In this document: in pieces, positions 19,884-26,945 of the stretch | Layout of the letters: every line of letters starts with the position of its first letter | Numbering within the stretch: the stretch's first letter is position 1 | Source: Porogramme epimiltina | Lineage: Eukaryota; Basidiomycota; Agaricomycetes; Polyporales; Polyporaceae | Direction: 5' to 3' | NCBI GenBank assembly: GCA_900155495.1 | Contig: FTLJ01000638.1 | Span: 1-29,742 of the forward strand | DNA length: 29,742 nt | Translations under genes and position numbers: made by a program | The notes under the pieces: model-generated | Told to the model about the DNA's origin: nothing | What the model saw: only the letters and a program-made list of their open reading frames with translations | Database searches by the model: none

Positions 19884-21061
19884 ATAGTGGACCGGACGGG
19901 CGGATATTCAGGATGACTGAGGTGCTCGGAGAGACATACTTATGCTAGCTGTTTTGGATTCCGTTCGCAGTTACCATGTACAGTAAGTCCGGAATACGGG
20001 ATGGATTGTGTGCTCACCTATCAATATTGTCCCTACCGAGACCTGACAGCACGCAACGGCAATGTGCACGACGCACGCTGTGCATGCACTCATCTGCGTC
20101 CCGCCTGCCCGGTGCCCTCTGAATGAAGCCCAGGTATAGGTGGGGATCAGGCCACCCCGCGCAAAAGGGAACAGGGCACTCATCTACATCTCTCCCGCTG
20201 TACACCCGCCTTATTCTGCACGATCAAGAAGCAGCTAAACGGCCGACTCGTGTGCGAAGCCGCCGCAACTTACAGTTGCGTTTCTACTTACAGGAACCCG
20301 CAAACTGACGAGTTCCATGCTGTCAATCCGGCGCAAGTTCGAGACCGAAAGCACCTACTACGTATTCACATTCAACTAATTTTCGATGCTGGCACAAGGC
20401 AGGGCCCCGTGCCCGCCTCAGCCACTCGCCTCCTCACCGGCGAGAAAGGGCTACCGTTGAACCTGTCAAGGCACGGCTTAGCCGGAGCACGTTCCCGTAC
20501 GTACGCCAGCTGTTATTCGGCCTAACGCAAGGGTCTTCTCACCTTCCATTCCCCCATGGCCTTGTGTATGGGGTAGAAACCTGGTGGGTTACGTGTCGGA
20601 CCTTGGCCCTCCGGGCATGGCGAGATTCCGGGTGTGCTCCAGCGTTTCAGCGTACTCGTGCCGCTGCATCCAGTCGGTGGATATTGATAAACATGCGGCA
20701 CTAAAGCTAGTAAGTGTGCTGCTATATTTCATAGTGAAGCTCATGTTATTTCAAGAGCGTCCTCCAACATAAGCCGGTACGGAATACCAGGGCCGCACAA
20801 GAATCGGACGGATAGTCGGCTTTTGGGTACTGAAAGACGCGCATAGTAGGGACTCGTACCACGCAGAAGGAGCCGAACCTTCCCTGCAAGTCCACCCAAG
20901 TGATCGCAGTATGACATCGAACAATTTGGTATTCGCCGAACTGCATTGTTGGTCTTCAATGTCGCCAAATGTGCCTCGTGATGTCCAGCTTCCATGAAGG
21001 TGTCATAGAGCAACATGTCCTCATAGAGCTTACCATCCGTGATCGCCGCAAAATATCTGGG
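19884..21061. other. Gene-free segment: spacer between amidohydrolase and cytolysin-like gene C
   Basis: The part from about 20180 to 20720 matches 7361-7900 of unit 1, and 20860-21061 matches the upstream region of gene A. I see no recognisable gene. Conservation may reflect only the age of the duplication. Confidence 0.55.
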
Positions 21062-21069
21062 TACTTAAG
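21062..21069 (+). promoter_or_regulatory. TATA-like element of cytolysin-like gene C
   Basis: TACTTAAG lies 74 bp before the ATG at 21136, the same spacing as the TACTTAAA of gene A. Confidence 0.5.
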
Positions 21070-21135
21070 CCCTGCGACGACCACTGGAACGACATCGACC
21101 AGTCGCCGCACTCCTCTGCCTGCCCTCGAACTACC

Positions 21136-21830
21136 ATGTCTATCATCTCTATCATCACCACTATCATCACCGGCGCGGAGCTCGCCGTCAAGATTGGCGA
21201 GGTGAGTTCCCCCTCCAAGTTCGCTCCGAACGAAGACTGACAGGACATTCTCGCCCTATCTAGGTTGCCGGAAAGCTCATCCCCGAGGCCCCCAAGGACC
21301 TCAAGGACAAGTTCCGCTGGGTGCAATGCACTCTCAAGAACGAGACGCAGTTCGACATTCTTCTCCTCGACACGTACTTCGACTCGGGCCGCTACTGGAC
21401 CGCACCCGGCGGCTTCGGTAGCTTCAACCAGCTGGTGTTTTCCTGCTGCAACGGGGACCACACCGTCTTGACCGGTGCGACCGGTGGCACGGCATTCCGG
21501 GTGTCTCTCGACGACAAGCACTACTACGATCTTTCCTTTGTGGGTTTTACTTCCTCTTTGACTCGCGGAAAGAACACTGCTGACCCGTCGATACTCCCCG
21601 TGTAGGGCTGGACAGCTCCGACCGCAGGCTCGTTCAAGGCCGGCGTCGTCGAATCAAGCAAGGGCAAGGACGGCTACGAAGCCGCCGACTCGGACGGCGA
21701 GGCGCTCATCTCCAAATACATTTTCGAGGGGAAGGATAAGGAGGGGAACGCGGCGAAGTTCCGGATCCACGTCTCCGCCGCTCCCGGGCAGGAGACGTTG
21801 TACGTCATCAAGCAGGTCCCGGTGGCCTAG
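21136..21830 (+). CDS. Putative actinoporin/aegerolysin-like (cytolysin-lectin fold) protein C
   Basis: Three exons, 21136-21201, 21264-21539 and 21606-21830, with 62- and 66-bp introns give 188 codons. All exon lengths equal those of gene A (66, 276 and 225 nt), and the proteins differ at only a handful of positions (for example one Lys/Thr change in exon 1 and Pro/Ala near the start of exon 2). It keeps the hydrophobic N-terminus, DTYFDSGRYWTAP, GGTAFRVSLD and the GW at the start of exon 3. Such close identity across distant copies suggests a recent duplication, gene conversion or strong constraint. Functional caveats are as for gene A. An amidohydrolase fragment follows at about 21976. Confidence 0.55.
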
Positions 21831-22955
21831 GGTAATAGGAATGCATGTATAGTGTACTAGTTGAACGGTGTTGGCTTGGTGACTTCAAATTGAAAACTTG
21901 TGCTGTGTATGTTGATAACATTTTGGATGACGAAGGTGTGGATGAAGCTTGAGGCGGGGGAGTCCGTTAAGGACGCGTGAAGCTCTTGTGGGGCCGTACC
22001 TTCACTGCGTCGACGTCTTTGGGCTTAACGTCAGCGCATATGCCGTTATTAGGCCGCCCGGAAGGACACGTAGTAGAATTTAGGCATCACGTGCACGAAG
22101 CCCATCACCACCGCCCGAATACTAAAGGTCATCGTCAACTACTACCCCGATGACATTGTCCGCCTCAAGCAGGAAGCGGCCGCGGCCACGGCCGCCAGGT
22201 GGGGCGAGAATAACTCCAGTTTAACACGGGCAAGCTTGGCCCTGGCATCCTTTTTATGACGTGGCCCTCGTCACTCGCGACGGTGAGATTGCCAAAGCGA
22301 TCGTCGGCGCACACGATGCTGACGTCCCGTACAGTGCCGTGACAATGTCGTACTACTTCGATGGACTTGCGGGGAAGACTTGATTCCTCGTGAGTGCTAT
22401 GAATCTCTAAATGCGGAGGGGACTGAATACATCGGCGCTCCTGGCTGGAGCCGCAGGAGCCACAGCTGTCTGGATCTGAGAGGCCGTCAGGTATTGTAGA
22501 AAGGGTGGATTAAGGCAGCTGCGCAACACCTTCCGATCGCATGACGCCGCGCCATTTGGTGACAGGAACTTCTTAGCACATACGACGATTCCGACCGACA
22601 CGCGCCTTTCCACTTCAAGTTGCTCGTGCATACCCAGCAGCCGCATGTGGTCGTGTCGGAGCTGTCGCGACCTGCCGGTCACCTCGGTGTCTGAATGTGA
22701 GTGTGTCGACGGTCATCAGGGGCAGTGGAACAGGGTGCCGGGAGAATTAAAGGAAGAGCACTTAGGGTGCGAGCACGGAGAGAGTCAAGACAGGAACTGG
22801 GCCGGATCGGATGCGAGGGCGGAAGAGACTTCGTTCGAGGCTCAGGACCTATCGGTCGAATTGTGAGATGTGACCCGAGTACCCGCCTGCCTGTGATAGA
22901 GAGGTCAGCACGCAGAGATGTCCCTCATCGTTGTCTCACTGGCAAAGTATCTGGG
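21831..22955. other. Spacer between cytolysin-like genes C and D: amidohydrolase fragment and promoter block
   Basis: Its organisation is as in 9070-10153: a degenerate amidohydrolase fragment, then a conserved upstream block from about 22390. No other gene is seen. Confidence 0.6.
21976..22350 (+). pseudogene. Degenerate amidohydrolase fragment 2 (around exon 5)
   Basis: It is homologous to exon 5 of the complete gene and closest to fragment 1 at 9206. It retains GGCCGTACCTTCACTGCGTC (21992), the CTCAAGCAGGAAGCGGCCGC block and GCGATCGTCGGCGCACA. It also keeps a short piece (GCCGTTATTAGGCCGCCCGG) that fragment 1 has lost, so fragment 1 is not simply its descendant. Stops and a shared deletion prevent coding. 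Confidence 0.8.
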
Positions 22956-22962
22956 TATATAA
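22956..22962 (+). promoter_or_regulatory. TATA box of cytolysin-like gene D
   Basis: TATATAA lies 77 bp before the ATG at 23033 in the context GGGTATATAAGCTCTGCAAC shared with gene B. Confidence 0.7.
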
Positions 22963-23032
22963 GCTCTGCAACGACCGCTGGAACGATATCGGACATCCGC
23001 TGCACCCCTCCCCCTGCCACCTTCCAATAGCC

Positions 23033-23745
23033 ATGGGTACGCCCGTCCCCATCGACTGCACCGTCCTCACTGGCGACGAGCTCGCTGCCAAGATTGACGA
23101 GGTGCGTCTCCCAACAAGTTTTTTTCCGAACGGGGAACTCACAGATTATCCACACCCCTTCCAGGTCGAAAATATGCCCATTCCCGATCCCCCCACGGAG
23201 CTCACTACCAAGTACCGCTGGGTGCAGTGCACGATCAAAAACGAGACACAGTTCCCAATCACCCTCCTCAGTGGCGCGTACTTACCTTCCGACACCTTCT
23301 GGCCCGCCCAACCCGGTGACTGCGCCCCCTTCGATCAGCTCGTCTTCTCCACCTACAATGATGACCGCACCAACCCCGCCCAGGCCAACGGTGCGGTTTT
23401 TCGCCTTACCCTGGACCACCAGGACTATGCGAGCTTCTACAAAGTAGCCCTGGTAGCCGTCGATCTCTTATTTATGCGGAAGAAGCCAGCACTGACACAT
23501 CAGTGTTTTGCATACAGGGTTGGACAACTCCAGGCTCCGGGGTGGAGAGCGCGGCTAGTGTCGTCCAGTCCAGCTATCCCAAACCCGCCGCCGACGCTGT
23601 CCGGCCGGATAACACATCAATCATCTCCACTGTGATATTCGAGGGGCGGAGCAAGGAGGGGACACCGGTGGGGTTGCAGTTTGAATCCTCCGCAACCCCC
23701 GGCCAGCAGACGTTGTTCGTCATCCGGCAGATCCGAGCCTACTAG
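23033..23745 (+). CDS. Putative actinoporin/aegerolysin-like (cytolysin-lectin fold) protein D
   Basis: Three exons, 23033-23101, 23165-23452 and 23518-23745, with 63- and 65-bp introns give 194 codons. Exon 1 is of the polar type (MGTPVPIDCTV...TGDELAAKIDE). The exon 2 donor was placed at 23453 because it gives a 65-bp intron and a K-V-A-L/G-W junction matching the L-S-F/G-W of gene A; a GTAGCC 9 bp upstream is an alternative. The core keeps VQCTIKNETQFPITLL and the strand QLVFSTYNDD, but the YF-x-SG turn of genes A to C is replaced by a different sequence (AYLPSDTFWPAQ). It is therefore a diverged member, and lipid or ligand specificity may differ. The reading frame is intact. Confidence 0.5.
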
Positions 23746-24076
23746 TAATAATAGTGACAGAGCATGTACGATAGTTGTCTGGCCGCACTGAAATGGCGTC
23801 GAAAGTTCTAAATATTACAGAAAGCTTTCAGAATGATCGATCGGCATATTCAGCAATATTCGCCGGCGATAATCTTTGCCGACCTTCATCCTCATTCTTG
23901 ATCTTCGTCGCTCTCGCAGGCACTCATATGAAGGTCGAGAGCAAGGGACCCTGCCTCTCGACGATCCTCTGCGACGCACCGGATCTGTGAATGGGTATGT
24001 GCCTCCCGCTGTGTCCATGATGCGAGCGGCGGACGTTCAGGCGACTGAGCTGCGACACCAGCACATACACCCCGCG

Positions 24077-24230
24077 TTCTCCTCGACACGTACTTCGACT
24101 CGGGTCGCTGCTCAGTGCTACTGGACCGCGCCCGGCGGCTTGGGTAGCTTCAACCAGCTATTCTTCTCCTGCTGCAACGGGGACCAGACCGTCTTAACCT
24201 GTGCGACCTGTGGCACGGTGTCCCGTTAAG
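24077..24230 (+). pseudogene. Cytolysin-like exon-2 fragment
   Basis: It matches the middle of exon 2 of genes A and C (for example CTCCTCGACACGTACTTCGA at 24081 and TCCTGCTGCAACGGGGACCA near 24167). It has an internal insertion of a few bases, lacks exons 1 and 3, and is joined upstream to tail-block sequence. It cannot be expressed as a family member. Confidence 0.85.
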
Positions 24231-24244
24231 GACACCTAGTAAAG

Positions 24245-24590
24245 TTGTTGGGGGACTGTCCTTCACTACGTCCGAGACGTCTCGAAGCTTAGCCTCTGCG
24301 CTAAGTGCTTAGGCCGCCGAGAAGGGCACGGAGAACCTTGGCATCACGTGCACCATTCCCGACCACCAGTGGAGGTCATCGTCGACTTGAAGTACCTCGG
24401 TGACGTTGCCCACTTCAAAAAGGACTTAAGCGGCGAAGATGGCGCAACGAACGCGGACTTCTTCCTCTTCGCAAACGCGACGCTCCTGACGTTTGGCACA
24501 GGCAAACTTAGCCCCGATATCCTCCATGATGCGATCCTCGTCACTCGCTGGGCGCACAAGATGCCGACGTTCCCGTACAGTGCCGTGACA
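24245..24590 (+). pseudogene. Amidohydrolase fragment 3 (around exon 5)
   Basis: This copy retains the region deleted from fragments 1 and 2 (AACGCGGACTTCTTCCTCTTC at 24450, encoding N-A-D-F-F-L-F, then CTCCTGACGTTTGGCACAGG), so it is closer to the functional exon 5. It still has frame breaks upstream and no flanking exons. Confidence 0.8.
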
Positions 24591-25165
24591 ATGTCGTATC
24601 CCTCCTTCGATGGATTTTCAGGGAAGACGTGAGTGCTATGAATGTCTAAATGCGCTCGATACTGAATACATCGGTGCTTCTGGCCGGGGCCGCAGGTGTC
24701 GCAGGTGTCTGAATCTGAGAGGCCGTCAGACATCGTAGAAGGGTCACGTTCAGGAAGCCGCACGACACCTTCCGATCGCACGACGCCGCGCCATTTGGGG
24801 ACAGGACGTTCTCGGCACATATGACGAGTCTGGCCGACACGCTACCCATTCACTTGCCCGCGCTGTCAACAATAGCCGCGCGTGGTCGTGTTGGAGTCGT
24901 CGTGACCCGCTGTCTCTCTGTCTGAGTATGAGTGTGTCAGCGATCATCAGGTGCGGGGGGGAGGGAAAGGTCCTAGTGATCGAAAACGGAGGGACAGGAG
25001 ATGGGCCGGACCGGATGCGAGAGTGGAAGAGGCTTCGTTCGAGGTTCAGAACCTATCGGTCGAATTATGGGACATGTGGGACGTGACCCGAGTAGTCACC
25101 TACAAGCTGTGATAGAGAGGTCAGTGCGCAGAGATTTCTCTAACCGTGGTCCCGGGGCATCTGGG

Positions 25166-25172
25166 TATATAA
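25166..25172 (+). promoter_or_regulatory. TATA box of cytolysin-like gene E
   Basis: TATATAA lies 84 bp before the ATG at 25250, in the same GGGTATATAA context as genes B and D. Confidence 0.7.
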
Positions 25173-25249
25173 ACTCTGCAACGACTGCTGGAGTGATATC
25201 AAACATCCGCTGCGACTCTGCGAGGCTCCTCCCCCTGCCTTCAATTACC

Positions 25250-25952
25250 ATGGCTACGCCCATCCCCATCGACTGCACTGTCATCACAGGCAAGGAACTC
25301 CAGGACAAGATTCACGAGGTATGCCTCCTCCTACTGAGAAGTTTGCTCGGAATGGAAGCTGACAGTGTTTACACTCCTTCTAGGTCGAACAAATACCCAT
25401 CCCCCCGGGCCCGAATCTCAGGGACCCCTGGATACAGTGCACGATCAAGAACGAGACGCAGTTCCCAATCGCTCTCGGCAAGCGTCACTTACCTGTGACC
25501 GCCAGCTTCCATATCGAGCCGGACCGTCACGGCCCCCCCTTCAGTCAAATCGTTATCGTCTCCTCCAATGGTGACAGCACCGAACCCGCCTCTCCGAGTG
25601 GCGTGGCGTTCCGCCTTACCCTGGACAACCAGCAGCACTTCTACGACGTCGCCCTGGTAGCCATTGCTCCCTAGTTTATGCGGAAGAAGCTAGTGCTGAC
25701 CCCTCAGTATTTGGCACGTAGGGTTGGACGATTGCAGACGCTAAGATGGCGAGCATGGCCGGCGTCGTCGAGTCCAGCGATCCCAAGCGCGGCGCCGACT
25801 CCGTACAGCCGGAAGACACGAAAATCATCTCCAGTGTGGTCTTCGAGGGGCATGGTACGGAGGGCAGACCGGTGAGGTTGCAGTTTCAATCCTCCGCCAC
25901 CCCAGGCCGGCAGACATTGTATGTCATCAAGCAGATCAAGCCTGTTGCCTAG
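25250..25952 (+). CDS. Putative actinoporin/aegerolysin-like (cytolysin-lectin fold) protein E
   Basis: Three exons, 25250-25318, 25384-25656 and 25722-25952, with 65-bp introns give 190 codons without frame damage. Exon 1 is of the polar type (MATPIPIDCTVITG). Exon 2 is the most diverged of the five: the arginine-tryptophan pair before the first core strand is lost and the YF-x-SG turn is absent, while IKNETQFPIAL, SGVAFRLTLDN and the GW at the start of exon 3 remain. The C-terminus (GRQTLYVIKQIKPVA) agrees with genes A, C and D. An alternative exon 2 donor (GTCGCC) lies 9 bp upstream of the chosen GTAGCC. It may be on a path of functional divergence or relaxed constraint. Confidence 0.5.
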
Positions 25953-26945
25953 GGAAGTAGCAAATGTACTAGGAGTGACGGAGCATGTACGATAGTAGTA
26001 TGAGCGTCCTGGCAATTCGAGCACGTACTGCGATATCGGGAGGGTAATGAGTGCAGTCTGATGTCCTATTGCAACTGTACTGAATAGCCTACGGACTCTC
26101 AGCACACCCTGTGCCGCGGATGTACAGTAAACAGCACCCTTTCCCCGCAGTACTTGAGCGGGTCTCTAGTCGACCTTTGCTGATCCTCATGAAGATCGAG
26201 GACAGGGGACCCTGCTGGCGTGTCTCGACGATCCCCTAGAGTTCTGGTCGATGCAGCGGACCCGCGAATGGGGATCTATCTGCGCGAGCGGTGGACGGTC
26301 GGACGACTAGGCCGCGACGCCAGCGCGTACACCCCACGCCCTTTCGACCGGCCGAGTGCGCGCGCTGCGCAACTTCGCAGACGAACCCCGTGGCGCGAGG
26401 CGGCTGCAGCGGCGCGTGTCGTGGTGCCACCGCCGCGGCGCCGTGCTCAAGTTGCGAGTGGCCGCCACCTGCCCGCCTTCGCCCACTCTCCAGAACTTGC
26501 ACGGCGCACCCAAGCCCGCGCGAAGGCGAAGGAGAAGTGGGGATTCGAAAGCGAGGGAGAAGTGGCAGCGGAAGCCGCAGCGAGCAGAAGCGGGAGACTG
26601 GGCCCTGAGCGCGTACCCCGAGGGGACTCCGGGAGGTTGCAGGTTACACGCGCGAGGTCCACGACGTCCGCTTGCGGACCCGCGCGTCCGCGCTGCCGAC
26701 ATGAGCTGCTGTACGGGGGCGTCGCCTGCGTTGGAGTCGCAGCTCGCAGCAGACAGACAAATGACCGTGTGCACGAGGCCGTCTCTGGCGATCGAGAGGA
26801 GGAGTAGTGGAGGGCTTGACGCTACGTGTGCGGGCAGATCGGATGGATCGATTGTCGGCGCTGGGCAGGGCGAGGTGAGTACCGTGCCACGCGGGAACTT
26901 GAGGCATCGTCGACTCGCGATCCTTTGTGTTCTATTACCGTGCGA
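25953..26945. repeat. GC-rich tail block, unit 2 copy
   Basis: From about 26075 this matches 13230-14095 of unit 1. Frames on both strands are long because of high GC but are not conserved between the copies (indels not in multiples of three), so I do not call a gene. Confidence 0.6.

Larger units (their letters stand above)
23746..25165. other. Spacer between cytolysin-like genes D and E, with decayed cassette
   Basis: In order it holds a piece of the tail block (about 23898-24070), a cytolysin-like exon-2 fragment, an amidohydrolase fragment and a promoter block (from about 24629). It is the remains of a third cassette. Confidence 0.6.
14242..26945. repeat. Segmental duplication unit 2
   Basis: This is the second copy of the block starting at 3092. 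It keeps the complete amidohydrolase and carries three cytolysin-like genes plus one fragment, against two genes in unit 1. It lacks the inverted-repeat element and the MYND segment. Confidence 0.85.

Noticed and set aside
20584..20772. Small gene in the conserved spacer shared by both units
   Set aside because: The reading frame differs from that of the matching sequence around 7780-7900, so conservation is not at the protein level.
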